64,000 bases of DNA from Taxawa tesnikishii (nom. ined.) (GCA_030247885.1 JAPDRO010000007.1:1123501-1187500); one strand, 5' to 3'; shown: positions 51,516 to 63,438, counted from the first letter of the stretch. The notes: generated by a model from the sequence alone, not told the origin. Program-made: numbers and translations.

Positions 51516-52547
51516 ATGGGTTTCACCGACTTCGTTTCCGACGCTGGCATGTCCCGTACGTTGAGCACCAGTCCAGCAAACCGAAAGAGGCGGGCAAGCA
51601 GGCTGACCGCATAATCAGTGGCCGAGAGCTGGCTCACCACCCGCTCCTACATCGTCGGGTACGTTCACACTGCTCTGGCTTCCGTTACAGCCCCTCTTGC
51701 ATGCCCTTGATATCTTTCCATGACGAGAAAAAATTGGTCCGTGTTTAGGAGGCGGCTTAAGACCCCGCAAATGAGTCCTTCCAACGCGCTCTGCGCAATT
51801 CTGATATTTGTTACTCCTCTACCGCTCCCTCGCCGTGTTGTCGAGAGCGTAGCACAAGCTTACAGCAGACTAGCTACGGCCCATCCCAGGCCGACGTCAA
51901 GTCCTTCCAAGCCATGAAGTCTCAGCCAGAGGCTGCCAAGTACCCCACGCCTACCGCTGGTACAAGCACATCGCCTCCTTTGAGTCCGAGTTTTCCTCTC
52001 TTCCAGGTGACCCTTCCAAGGATTACACCGCATACGGCCCAGAATCCAGCGAGCTCACCGTCAACCCTGCTAAGGCACCAGAGAAGGAGGAAGCCAAGGA
52101 GGAGGACGACGATGATGTCGACCTTTTCGGCAGTGATGACGAGGAGGAGGACGCAGAGGCTGCCCGGATAAGGGAGGAGCGTCTCGCTGAGTACAAGAAG
52201 AAAAAGGAGGGCAAGGCTAAGCCTGCTGCCAAGTCCATTGTGACTCTCGAGGTTAAGCCTTGGGGTACGGTGCACTGCTTCTCGAGCGTCCACGGACGAG
52301 GCTAACGTGTGTTGCAGATGACGAGACCGACATGAAGCAGCTGGAGGCTAACGTCCGCTCCATCGAGAAGGATGGTCTTGTTTGGGGTGCGTCCAAGCTG
52401 GTTGCCGTCGGTTACGGTGTCAAGAAGCTTCAGATCAACCTTGTCGTTGAGGACGAGAAGGTTTCTCTGGACGAGCTCCAGGAAGAGATCCAGGAGGACG
52501 AGGACCACGTCCAGTCTAGCGATATCGCTGCTATGCAGAAGCTGTAA
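51516..52547 (+). CDS. EFB1: translation elongation factor eEF1B-alpha (EF-1-beta)
   Basis: Guanine nucleotide exchange factor for eEF1A. Four exons, 51516-51555, 51619-51658, 51874-52264 and 52318-52547, encode 233 aa. The first two exons are tiny (40 nt each) and code [13 protein letters not shown] and [14 protein letters not shown]; the N-terminal GST-like fold continues [11 protein letters not shown] and [18 protein letters not shown]. An acidic linker with [18 protein letters not shown] (the casein kinase 2 site region in homologues) leads to the C-terminal exchange domain ([20 protein letters not shown], ending IAAMQKL). The frame breaks at C4 51943-51946. The 215-nt intron 2 is long for this fungus, a known habit of highly expressed ribosomal/translation genes. 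Confidence 0.96.
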
Positions 52548-52915
52548 AGCGTTTGCACTTTCGCACGGAAGGGCTATGGAAGCGCAAGTTGGAGCACGGG
52601 GTCGGGCATTTCGCAGTAGAATTGCCTGGCTTTATGCGCTTTTTCATGGGTTGATGGGTTATGAAAATCATGCTTTACATAGACAAAACGCATGAACCTT
52701 TTCGCATGACTTTCTTCTGTCCACCTTGGTTCTAAATTGTGCGTCTCGTTTGCTGGCACAAATCTGTCCGTAGGTACTTTGCGTTGGGCCGAGACCCCGG
52801 ATGATCGGCGCGCAACTCCGGCGAACCTCACTTCACTCAGCTTCGCCGTTTGTTCATGTATGCTACACCATTCTTGTGCGCCCAAGTAGTCTACACCGCC
52901 CGAACAGTCTCCATA
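52548..52915. other. intergenic, no gene seen
   Basis: 3' end of the eEF1B gene and promoter of the EMC5 gene, both rightward. No other signal. Confidence 0.5.
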
Positions 52916-53389
52916 ATGGGCTTCCTCTCTAGTGTGCTAAACATCGTCGGCGCCGTGCTGCTGACGCACGCGTGCGTCCCTCACAACCCTTCAGAAACAA
53001 TATCAAGCTGACCCCCACAGCGTCTACAGCGCCCACGAGCATTCCCTTTACCCGCACACTCCACGCCTTCAACGTCTCCATCTACCAGCCCATCGTTGAC
53101 TCCCAGAATCGACTTACCCCTGGACATCACGCTCGAGTGCCTCTTCTCAGTTCTCCTGCTGTGCGTGGGCGTGGTGCTGGGAAGCCAGGATCTGCGGCCG
53201 ATCCAATGGCGCGTCTGGGCGGGCAAGCTGGAAAGGGAAGGGAGGAAGGAGCCAAGGACGGAGGATGAGAAAGTGGTGAGGGCGAATCCGTACAAGGCGC
53301 TCGATGAGCGGCTTGGATTCTTGGATATCAGAGGGACGAGGAGGGAGTTTGCTGAGTGGGTGAGGGATGCTGGTGGAGAGGCGAAATGA
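52916..53389 (+). CDS. EMC5: ER membrane complex subunit 5 (EMC5/MMgT)
   Basis: Subunit of the ER membrane protein insertase EMC; the animal homologue was named membrane magnesium transporter. Exon 1 (52916-52971) encodes MGFLSSVLNIVGAVLLTHA (TM1); exon 2 (53021-53389) continues VYSAHEH, then LPLDITLECLFSVLLLCVGV (TM2) and the soluble tail LRPIQWRVWAGKLEREGR ending GGEAK. The frame breaks between 53041 and 53093, most likely at C3 53044-53046; one extra base gives 141 aa, the same length as the yeast protein. The 49-nt intron has a GTGCGT donor and CAG acceptor. Confidence 0.85.
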
Positions 53390-56091
53390 GGGAAAGGATA
53401 TGGGAATGGATTGAGATGGGAAGTGAGAAAATCACGAGTTGCGACGAATGTGCGAGGAGCCATGGCTCCGATTGGGCCTGCCAGGGAAAGGATTCGAAAC
53501 AGCGCTGTTTGCAAGATGAAAGCATTGAGACTATGCGTCATGGTGTGCGCATCTTGGCGGATAGCAGTGGTCTGTAAGGCTTGCAGCCTAGACAGGTACG
53601 CGGAGCTGTTGGTACGAAGGTACGATTACTCTCAATCACCCGAAATGGTGGGACATCAGCAGAGTCTTAGGCGTGCTGCTCACACGGCTTCCGAGGTGGA
53701 TCAACGCATTGCTAGAGAAAGAAAAACCAGGGTGTCTGTGGAGCGGCCACGAGAGGAATGGATGTCCCATTTCTGTTCACTTTTCTCTGCACCCTCTTGT
53801 GCTTTCGTAACGCGAAGCCTGCATAATCCGAGCGAAGTCGCTCATGTCCTTTTCCAGCCATGTTGGTCACCCATGGTGCCCTTGATGTGCAACATTAGAC
53901 CATGCCTTCTGCTTATCAGCCTTGGGTTGATCCCTAGCATCGAGATCGTTTGGCGCGACCTTGGTTTTCAGCAGCAGTTTTCCATCAGATAGCCGACATG
54001 ATCACCGAGCCCATCCATACGACAAGTATCAGAAGGCACAACCGCAATGGGACTTGTAGAACGTCATATCAGCTACTCGATTCCGTCCAAAACGCTTCCA
54101 GAGGGATGAGGGTGGCTTGCTGGATATTGGTCCCAGAGGCGTGAAGCGAAGCAGTTAGAGCAGCAGCACGGTCAAGAGACGTGGGTAGAAGAAGGGCAGG
54201 ATGCTGAGGCCGAAGGAAAGAGGAATGCTGGGGTAGCGAGTGCGGTCGGATACGCTCGCCTTGACTTGGGGAGAACATTCTTTCGTAGGTCAAGGTGAGC
54301 TTTGGGGTTGTTGTTGTAGGGATGTAGTTCCGGTGAGTCCATCTTCGTGGTTGGGCGGCCCTCTGTCAAGACATTGACAGCTTCGGCTGGTGTTCGCGTT
54401 CGGAAATCAAGACGATAGTGGACGGTGAGTGATGTGGCTGATGGAGGTTGCGGAGAGCGGGAATGAGTAACGAGGCCAACAACACGACGGCGGAGACCAT
54501 GGATCCACACAGAAACAGCGAGATGGTTGACGGAAGTGTGGAAACATGAGGAGACTAACCTGCAGCGACAGCATCAATACTGTTGCGACTATTCAACGGA
54601 CAGAGCGAGGTGAAAGAAGGCACCCTCGTCACCTCCACGAACCCATTCATCAGATCTATCTGCGTTTTTATTCTTTTTAAATCCACCATTTTCTTCTTTG
54701 AGTCCACCACCCGCCACTCTCCAAGGGTCGAACGTCTGAGAAACGAGCTTCCAATCCCTCCCTCTCAGCTCCTCAGAGCGTGCCTCGTCCACTCTCAGCT
54801 CGCCACTCTTCGCCTCCATCTGCGTTCAGTTGAGACTGACCAACCAAAGCCAGCCAGCCATGCTGCACTACCATATTGATCGAATGGACGCGTCTGCGCA
54901 CGATACCAGCTCCGTGCAGCAATTTTACCGTCCCCGTCAACCGTTCTTCTACCAGATCGGTGTGGTTGCGGTGTCCCGTTTCTCTTCTCTCGTCAATCCG
55001 TTCTGCCATACCCATCTCCATGAGCATGTTGCAACGGCAGTCACCGCCGACAAAATCGGGGGCACAAGCCATGACTGACAAACTCTCGCTCGTACTCGCT
55101 TGAGTCCTCACTTTCACCTTCTCTCGTACCTGTCCTTTACACCCCTAGCCCCAACTCGCAAGCAATCCACTCTCCAACGCTCAATATCGGCGAATCTCCT
55201 GTTCGCTCTCCGTTTGGTCTCCGTTGCTGAGAGGAAAGGAGGGAATGCACACCATTAGCGATGCCGCACAACTCTCGTACACGGCCTTTTGAGTGCCTCG
55301 GCATGACGGGAATGCCTTGTGTGCGTTTCCGATTCTGCTTCGGAGCTCTGGTCGTCCCAGAACTAGATCCAATCACGTCAGTAAAGACATGGTGGCTTGG
55401 GAATCGTAAGATGGAGACAACAGGACACACGTGCGACCTTTAAGAACGAAGGTTCCAGACGCCGGCAGAGGCGAGGCAGACCATGCTCTGGGTCCCCGGG
55501 GTCGTGGTGTTGTGAATCATCTAATGGGTGTTCGCTTATGAGTTCGATGTCTGTGATCGGCGATACGTCTGCTTTGTGAACAGCTGCCATCATGGACGTT
55601 GTCGCTGTGCGGTGGGACCGGTAGTGGGAGCTCCATGGTGCTTTTGTAATCATCGATGAAGATGAGAGCCCCATCGGAGTAGCAGGAGCAACAAAGAAAG
55701 AGAAGCAGCGAGATGGCGGATGAAGGTGTGAGAACATGACTTAGCTGTGCTAGCTGTGGCCGTTCGAAATGCTCGTTGGACAATGGATGAGTGGTCAAAC
55801 AAGGAGTTGGTCTGCTCGCTTCTGACACGATATCTTTACCATCACTGCGCGGATTCAGAGCTATGCATACCTCTATCCTTCGTCCCAATTTTGTTTCACG
55901 TCTTGAATACTTCGTATATACAGGGACAACGTCCGCACGGACGGTTAAGCAGTACCCAGTACCTCATAAAACTCCAGAAAAAGAGCTTGGGCTGCGTATA
56001 CATTTCATTTTTGTTTCGCCAGGAAAACGCCCAACATGCCACAGGAGGTATGCTTGTTTCCTACTCGATCAGAGGAGATAGGCCGTGTGAT
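53390..56091. other. 2.7-kb stretch with no recognisable gene
   Basis: Unusually long for this gene-dense window. Candidates I could not support: a plus frame 53411-53992 without motifs; a minus frame from about 54343 beginning MDSPELHPYNNNPKAHLD that, with one extra base at a C4 run, would end in a hydrophobic LPFFYPRLLTVLLL; and a plus frame 54830-55078 (MRLTNQSQPAMLHYHIDRMD). CT-rich tracts at 54600-54800 look promoter- or leader-like. It may hold one or two broken-by-error genes or non-coding RNA. Confidence 0.35.
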
Positions 56092-56770
56092 CTATTTGCC
56101 CTTCTCGACGCCGAAGTGGGCCTTGTTCCATTGCTTGTCGAATGGGCCGGGCTGTGTGTATTCAGTTAGCCATGGGTTCTCATTGGAATGGATGAAAATC
56201 GCGGCAAAGTGTTTCGGGCATAGGAATCCGAATGTGCCTCTGCCGGAAACGCAAGGATTGGACGGGAGGCGTAAACGGGGAGGGGATGAGTATGTACCTC
56301 GCCGGGCCTCTGGTCAATCTGTGATTCTTGGTACTCCTTGGAGCGAGGGCCTGCACTTGAAGTCAGCCTTGGGCACGTCAAGCGTGGTGATCTGTAGGTG
56401 CATACCAGATGGGTTTGACTGAGTCGACATGGTGTCATCGGCATTGCCTGGATGTGGGTTAGCCTTCCGCTCCAGATTCTGTCTGTCGATGCAAAAGTGT
56501 GGAAAACACACCTCTCTTCGTGGCAGCTCCTGGAGTGTGTCCGTCAGTACCACCACCAGACGACCATCTGTTGCCAATGTTCTTGGTCCCTTGCGTCTCG
56601 AATGGGTTGCTGTAGGCAGGCTGTTAGCTCTGAAGTTGCTTGCTATACGACAAGAGGCATTGGGGTAGGTGAACGTACGTGCTGTTGGCGGAAGGAGTAG
56701 GAATGAAAGCGAAGAGAGCAACGAGACCGCCAGCAATGGCGACGTTGCGAGGGCGCACCCAGCCAGACAT
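56092..56770 (-). CDS. five-exon small single-TM protein, unknown
   Basis: Function unknown. Exons 56770-56679, 56609-56512, 56447-56406, 56350-56298 and 56151-56092 sum to 345 nt, 114 aa, fully in frame as given. The N-terminus has one hydrophobic segment behind a basic start (MSGWVRPRNVAIAGGLVALF), then NPFETQGTKNIGNRWSSGGG, a Ser/Asn/Thr linker, and PGPFDKQWNKAHFGVEKGK at the C-terminus. Four introns of 52-146 nt, each with standard borders, and consistent phases make chance very unlikely. A membrane-anchored mitochondrial or ER miniprotein is plausible but unproven. I believe such proteins are conserved in Pezizomycotina but could not search. Confidence 0.75.
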
Positions 56771-57248
56771 GATGAAGGATTTGTTCTGATTGGTTGGTTT
56801 GAGGTTGAATTGGGTCTTGGTCTTGGTGTTTTCAAGATAATGCAGTGAGGGAGATAAGACGCGGGAAGGAAGAGAAGGTGTGCTTCACGAACGCAGTAAA
56901 GTGCAGCTCGAGCTGTCTCGACGTGTCTCTCACGCAACTGATGGCTGATGTCACCATCACCAGATAAGCTCGAGTTTGTGGACTAGCGTGAGGCCGGCCA
57001 GCAGGGGTAATGCCTCGGCAGCTTCCGACGATCGATTTAGCCACACCATCTGAACCAAGCAGAAGGCTTATGTGGCTGGTGCTGATGTGCGACAGGGAAA
57101 TACGAGGCACACGACAAGTATCGACATAACACATGACAAGTATCAACTCAACACACTCCTTTGCGCTCGCTTCTTTTCTTGTATACCATGGCGATCTGAA
57201 CTAGACCTGAACAATCAAACTTCTGTTTCCTTTCTTCTCCTTGAAGTC
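56771..57248. other. divergent intergenic region
   Basis: Lies between the leftward miniprotein gene and the rightward ERD1-like gene. Both promoters should be here. No coding signal. Confidence 0.5.
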
Positions 57249-58753
57249 ATGGACGGCGATCCTGCGGTAGAGCCAGAGCTCGATTCCTTCAGCCTAGTCT
57301 TACCCCTGCCGTATCGGGTAGGAATAATTGTGGTACTGGGTGAGGAAAACAGCCCTACAGCAGCACACTGTAACATGCGTTGACATACAGCAAAGGTGTT
57401 TGGGCATGGGGACTGAATCTGCATTACCTGCATCTCATTAAAATCGTGCGCTACCTCTATCCCATGAATCAGACCCCCTTCGAACCCATTCTCTCACGCT
57501 CACACCCTCTATACAGGACGTTCCCGCCCTCATACGCTACCCAGGTCGAACATCCGCGACCGAGCCCCCTCATCACCTCTCAACCTACCGTCTTGCCATC
57601 CTCCTTACCCTCCCCTGTGCGCCTCCCTCCTCCTCTTCTGGACCGTCACGCATGGCTCCGCATCCGCCGTCCTCTTTGGGAAATCCTGCCCAACCTCTAC
57701 CTCCTCCTCCTCGTCCTCTTCTTCTTCCTCCCGCTCCCCTCACTCTCCCGCAGCGGACGCTACCGCACGCTCGCGATCCTCAAACGCGTCTCCATTGGCG
57801 GGCTCGCGGAGCCGCAGGATGGGAAATTCGGCGATGTGCTGATGGCAGATGTGTTAACCTCCTACGCCAAAGTGCTAGGGGATCTGTTCGTCGCGCTGTG
57901 CATGTTTTTCTCCCCGGCAAAAGCTCCACTGGCAAACCGGATCGCGGGTGTGGCGGACAGTACATAGTGCCGTTTATCATTGCGATTCCGAGCATGATAA
58001 GACTAAGGCAGTGTCTGATTGAGTTTGTGAGGGTGCGCAGGAACAACAGAAAGATGGGCGAGGGCGGCGCGCAGGGTTGGGGTGGTCAACATTTGGCTAA
58101 CGCGTTGAAGTACTCGAGCGCGTTTCCGGTTATCATACTCAGCGCGTTGCAGAGGGGTTACGATCCGGCCAAGATTGGAATGAGCGAAGCTGGACTTTTC
58201 CGCTTGTGGTAAGCATGCTCCAGTTCCCCTCATACACGATAAACGGAAGATATCAGGCACGAGGAACTCGCTAACACGGAAGGGGAAAACGGCAGGCTCC
58301 TCTTCGTCTTTCTCAACTCGTTCTACTCCTTCTACTGGGACGTGGCTAAAGATTGGGACCTCTCGCTCTTCTCCTCGTCGCGCGAGCGCAACGACCCAGA
58401 ACACCCCTGGGGCCTGCGCCGTAACCGCTACTTCCACACCCACGAGCTCTATTACGCCGCCATCATCGTCGATCTCATGCTCCGCTGCACCTGGAGCTTC
58501 AAGCTGAGCCCGCATCTGGACCACTTCAATGACCTCGAGGGAGGTATCTTCCTTATGGAACTGCTCGAGGTGTTGCGCCGCTGGATCTGGATCTTCTTCC
58601 GGGTGGAAACGGAATGGGGTGAGTTGGTTCGGCGCAAGATGACCCGAATGAACTGTTGTTCGCTGACGCTGCCGTACAGTGCGCAATAACCGCGGCCCCG
58701 CTGTGGACGATATTTTGCTCGGTGACTACGCCGGCAAGATGGATGAGGACTGA
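57249..58753 (+). CDS. ERD1: EXS-domain protein, ERD1-like
   Basis: Golgi membrane protein with an EXS (ERD1/XPR1/SYG1) domain; yeast Erd1 is needed for retention of ER and Golgi residents and recycles phosphate from the Golgi lumen. Exons 57249-57339, 57396-57445, 57517-58208, 58296-58618 and 58680-58753 give 410 aa. Seen: LPLPYRVGIIVVL and GVWAWGLNLHYLHLI (TM1), LYLLLLVLFFFLPL, YIVPFIIAIPSMIRLRQC, the EXS signature region ALKYSSAFPVIILSALQRGY, and LNSFYSFYWDVAKDWDLSLF near the C-terminus. The frame breaks at C4 57612-57615, T3 57675-57677 and C4 57912-57915, each fixed by one extra base. The acceptor of intron 1 is CAAAG. Confidence 0.88.
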
Positions 58754-58914
58754 CGCATGGGCAGTGTCCCGTGTCCCGTGTCGTATGCGTTCTCCGTTGG
58801 TTGTTTGTTGATAGCGTTCAAGCGTTGCATATAGACCCATACTCGAAGGCCCCTCGCGGAGCGATTTCTGCCTTTCTTCGTCCCTCTATTCCTCTCTTAC
58901 TTCCTGCTCTCTCA

Positions 58915-59609
58915 CTATTGCATGCCAGGCGCCCCCTTCAACTTCTCAATAGCCATCTTGGTCCCTTGAACAATGATTTCCCACTCATTCTGATGTATCC
59001 TCTGCTCCAACTCCTCTAACCCTTCACCCTCCCTCATCTCGATGTCGCGCGTCAAGATCGGCTCTCCCATGTCCACCTCGCTAATCACATAGTGCACCAT
59101 GATACCCGTTTTCGTGATCTGCTTTTCTTGGAACGCCTTCCAAGCGCGCTCTATGGCGTGCGCGCCGTTGAACTGACCTGGCAAAGCCGGGTGCAGGTTT
59201 ATCACAGGCACGTTAGCGCTAGCGAGGGGTCGAGGAAGGTGGGTGCTAAGATGTGCATCCAGCCCGCGCAGACCACCAAATCTGGCTCGTCCTTCAATAC
59301 CAATTCTGCCAAATCCTTGTCGTAGACACTCCTGGCTTCGGCGAAGGTGGGTGCGGATGGAACGCCTTCAATGCTCTTCTCGCTGTTGCTGGTTGTATCC
59401 GGGTATCTCTTCTTATAGCTGATAAGGTTGTGATACAAGATCGGAATCTTAGCTTTCTCCGCCCGTTGTAAGCCGTACGCATCCTTGCGGTTCGAGATCA
59501 CGCGGATGATCTGCGTATTTGGGAGGGAGGGGGTTGAGCAGGCGTCGATGAGGGCTTGGAGATTGGTGCCGGAGCCGGAGATCAGGACTGTGATTTTTGT
59601 AACAGGCAT
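58915..59609 (-). CDS. ADE8: phosphoribosylglycinamide formyltransferase
   Basis: GAR transformylase, third step of de novo purine synthesis, using 10-formyl-THF. Single exon from ATG 59609. The N-terminus shows ITVLISGSGTNLQALIDAC (phosphate loop) and VISNRKDAYGLQRAEK; later come LVVCAGWMHILAPTFL and the catalytic Asn/His block VINLHPALPGQFNGAHAIER, with Asp in YVISEVDMGEPIL. The frame breaks at G4 59226-59229; one extra base gives FLDPLASANVPVINLHP and 231 aa, the expected length for the stand-alone fungal enzyme. It diverges from the Zn2Cys6 gene. Confidence 0.96.
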
Positions 59610-59983
59610 TGTGTCGAATGCAGATCGGGGAGGGCTGCCGGTGTCGTGAATGGACTTCAGGAGTTGGAGTTGATTTGGGCTGAAGAAGTTGAGATTCTTT
59701 TCCCAAGCTTCTTCCCATCTCCCCGCCGAGGGGTTGTTTGAGCTTATCGATAACTGAGCTCGGAAAGAGCGCCCGAGTTGTTCTTGCCTTGGCGTTGCGC
59801 CTTTGCTAAGGTAATATACTTTAGCTTATCAGACCCCTCTTATCGCACATGCGGCTCTACTCTACTCTACTCTACTCTACTCTACCTCGTCCGCGCACGA
59901 TGCGACGACAGCGTTGCATGTTTCGAGAGCAGACGGACGTTTTGATGTCGCTGTCTTTGCAAGACCTCGGTCCCGGTTCTAGT
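59610..59983. promoter_or_regulatory. divergent promoter, ADE8 / Zn2Cys6 genes
   Basis: About 370 bp between the two genes, containing a CTCTA repeat. The true start of the Zn2Cys6 gene may be up to 85 bp further left (ATG at 59899 or 59917), so the promoter may be shorter. Confidence 0.45.
59855..59885. repeat. CTCTA pentanucleotide repeat
   Basis: Six tandem copies of CTCTA (CTACT in another phase) in the intergenic region before the Zn2Cys6 gene. Polypyrimidine-like on the plus strand. Confidence 0.95.
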
Positions 59984-62756
59984 ATGTCATTACGAAATCT
60001 TGCGACCAATAATACACACCCCCAGCAGCCCGGTACTGCCTTGCCCACGTCGAAGTGGAAGAGCTGAGGGTTTTAGAAAATGCCGCGACCGAAGAAGTTA
60101 TCCCCACGGCAGAGCCAAAGAGGAGGAGCCGGACAGGCTGCTGGCCATGCAAAGGCCGGAAGATCAAATGCGGAGAAGAGAAGCCGCAATGTCTCAACTG
60201 CGTCAAGCAGGGCGACGCGTGCGATTACAGTATACGGTTGAACTGGGGCGGACGAACATCGAAGAAGCAGCAGGAGGGCATGATGTCGTTCGCCGCGACA
60301 CAAAGTAATGCTAGCGCGCCGCAGACGCAAGCATCTTTGCGCCGCCAGAAGTTGTATCTCCGCGCAATGCTGCTCCGCCAAGTCTCCCTCCTCAATCAAG
60401 GCTCAGCTCTAGCCGGGACACGGATATGGCGATGTTAGATCCTCAATTGGCTGCTATAAGTAGTGGCCAACAGGTGGTGGGACTATCGAATCTACAATGG
60501 CTTAGAAACAAGCAGTCGCAGACGCGATCGGCCGCAGAGTCTTCCTCTTCTGAGAGGCCCACTGGTGCAAACGGCCAGTATCCTCAGCATGCTCCGCTGG
60601 GACTGCCACCATATCAAACACCGCATCAAGATGTGGGTGCTTCAGATACCAACATCTATTCGCCACGGACCACAGATGCGCTGCAGCAGCCGCAAGAAAC
60701 AGAGCCATTATCTTCTCTTCTTCAAACCCGGACGGCCCCAGACATTGGCTCATCTGGTCTTCCTAACCCTCCACGGCCCGATTTTGCTTGGTCTGCTCAA
60801 CACAGAGCAAAGAGGGCCCGGTTGAGTCCAACAAGCACCTCATTGATCACGCTCCCAAAGCCAATGTTTGCAAAGCCCGGATTACCTGATAGCGTTAGCA
60901 GCCACTATGGTCCATCAGACCAGCAATCACCAGGGTCTACTACGATGTATACGCCGCACAGTCTTAGCAGTGTGGTCAATACTCCCCTCACACCTGGTTC
61001 GTCAGTAGCATCTGAAGAGATCAGCTCGCGCTCATCGGCCAAAACTGAGCGGCCAGGTATACAGGATCCACCAGACCTGAGACGTTTATCTGTTCATTCT
61101 CTGCTTTCTGGGCCTCCAGGTGAGAACGAAACCTACGGTTCTTACAGTAATAGGCCCCATAGATATCCAAGACATGCCACTGACGGTTCGACGGTATACG
61201 GCTATGATTATGGACAACCGGATCTGGACTTGCCTCGCAATGACGACGCAAATGCAATCACTCCTCGGAGTCCCGCAGCCGTACGGGCTGGGCCATTTGT
61301 CACTGGCCCATCCTCGCCGAGGGCAACGACCTCGAAGACGTCCCTTCTGCTCAACAAACTAAGGATATTGCGTTTGAGCGTGGAGGTTATTATGCACGGC
61401 CAGTTCAGATCAGGATACCTCAGCAATTCGAGCCGCTTCCACATCACCTTACCGAAAGTCCCATGAACCTCTTGTACTTCCATCACTTCTTGAACCACAC
61501 TGCTCGTATACTCGTGCCTCATGATTGTCCGGAGAACCCGTTACGTAGTGTGCTGCCTCAAAGTACGTAATACCTGCGACAATCAACATCAAACTGACCC
61601 GAATAGTGGCTGTCCAGAACGCGAATTTGCTAAACCTGCTTCTTTCCTACTCTGCTTCCCACCGTGCGCGCGTCCTCGACCATCCGGAGCCTGCTACCCG
61701 CATCGCTCTCTGGGTCCGCGACGTTTTTCCAGATCTTCGCTACGCTCTCTCTTCCAATACTCTCGTCTCTACTTCCACGCTCGCAACAGCCATCATGTTA
61801 GCCTCACTCGAGATCATTTCACCCAACACATTCGAAGTTCCGATAACCTGGCAGAATCACCTACAGATCGCGCGGTCAATGATCGTCTCCCGCGGCGGCC
61901 TGGCCACCATGTCCCGCAGCTCGGATAAAACCCTCAACTTCCTTAGTCGCTGGTTCGCCTACCTAGATGTTCTCGGCAGCCTAAGCGGCAGCAAGAACGA
62001 GCCCCTCAGCGACGCATACTGGTCCTACGACGACGAAGGCCCGCAGCCGGAGAACAAATTCCAGATCGACTGTTTCCTCGGGTTCACGGGCAGATGCATC
62101 AACCTCCTCGCCCGCGTCGCCAAAATGGCGCACGAGTGCGATATGGAGCGCATCCAGGACGGGCAAATCCGCACCGATTGGCGACCCTCGCCCGCGACGC
62201 AAGAAGAGGCGGAGAAGCTCATCAAAGCGATCGAGGAGAGCCGGCAGCGCGTCCACGAGGGCTGCACGCACACGAACCCCCCGAACCGACGGAGGAGAAG
62301 AGCGAGCTTGAGATCCAGGAAATCTACGCCGTCAATCAGGCTTTCCACTGGGCGGGACTGATCCATCTGCATCGCCGCATCTTGGGCAAACCGGGCAGCG
62401 ACGCGGACGTGCAGGAGTGCGTCAGACAGGTCGTGTGTGCGCTCCGAAAGGTGAGGAGGGGGAGCAGTACGGAGGGTTGCTTGCTATTTCCGATGTTTAC
62501 GGCTGGGTGTGATGCGGAAGAGGAGGAGCAGAAGGAGTTGATCATGGAAAAATTCAAGGGGATCGAAGGGTGGGGGATGACGCATGTGAGTGGTTCTTGT
62601 GGGAGCGTTTTTTTTTTTTTGGGGGGGGGGGGGGGTGAATAAAAGAACTAGTGCTAACGAAGTCGATAGGTGCTCAAAGCCAGGAGGCTCATGCAGAAGG
62701 TCTGGGATACGGGAAAGCCGTGGGAGACGCTTGTGGCGGGCGAGTTCTTTGGATAG
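59984..62756 (+). CDS. Zn2Cys6 transcription factor
   Basis: Fungal binuclear zinc-cluster regulator. The DNA-binding motif is RSRTGCWPCKGRKIKCGEEK followed by PQCLNCVKQGDACDY (C-x2-C-x6-C-x6-C-x2-C-x6-C). A long Ser/Pro/Gln-rich disordered middle leads to a C-terminal helical domain of the Fungal_trans_2 type (MNLLYFHHFLNHTARIL, LLNLLLSYSASHRARVL, QIARSMIVSRGGLATMS). Exons: about 59984-61562, 61607-62585 and 62670-62756. The frame breaks at C5 60019-60023, T3 60336-60338, C3 61307-61309 and C6 62277-62282; one extra base each gives 882 aa. The start is uncertain. The second intron carries a T13G15 tract. The regulated pathway is unknown; neighbours do not suggest one. Confidence 0.85.
62608..62635. 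repeat. T13-G15 homopolymer tract in an intron
   Basis: Thirteen T followed directly by fifteen G on the plus strand, inside the last intron of the Zn2Cys6 gene. The G run could form a G-quadruplex in pre-mRNA or be a basecalling/assembly artefact. Confidence 0.9.
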
Positions 62757-63438
62757 TCTACTGCAGGGCCAAGGATAGCAGGTGACTGGACCCGGGATAG
62801 CAGACCTGTGTTTTATCATCGCTCTGAATTTTCGTATGCGTATCAAAGGACGCGCGCCTTGGTTGCTGCGAAAGATATGACAGCGGGCTGCCCAGGGGGT
62901 CAGACGAAGGCTTAGCACAAGACTTCAGTATGCAATGGAGAGATGCAGATGCATACTCGTAATGCAGTGCTGGATCCAGGAGATTAGATTGATCTTTATA
63001 TTGTGTGGTCTCGGTACCCTGCCATTGGATCATAGTATGAGATCATTCATGTCCCCCAGTGACAGACGTAGAGTGGCTTCGTTGGGACAGCCGCTTACTA
63101 CAAACTGCGCGTTTCCCTTTAGATGCCTCATGGGATGCTCTACACACAAGCGCGCACCCAGGCATGCCTGAGCGAAGCTGTGCAACGTTCTCAGGCAGAA
63201 ACAAGGCATTCAGGCCCTCGTGGTGTATACTTTGGAGTTGCTGCTCGTGGCTGTGCTGGAAGCTCTGACGGTTAACTTATGAGTCTGCGATTGCATCTGC
63301 TCTCCTTTATTCTTTAACTTGTCCTCAACAATCGAATCGTTGGAACAAACGCTGCGTTCCTCCGAAGCCCAAATTGCTTGCAGTGGAGGATTTTGGTTCA
63401 AACCATTGCAGAGTTTAGGGCCGTCTACTCCTGTTGAC
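62757..63438. other. intergenic, no gene seen
   Basis: Between the Zn2Cys6 stop and the Nudix start, both rightward. No motif-bearing frame. Confidence 0.5.

Noticed and set aside
53411-53992. 193-codon plus-strand frame as a gene
   Set aside because: No ordered motif, unusual Cys/Arg/Trp scatter and no splice or promoter support; probably a chance frame.
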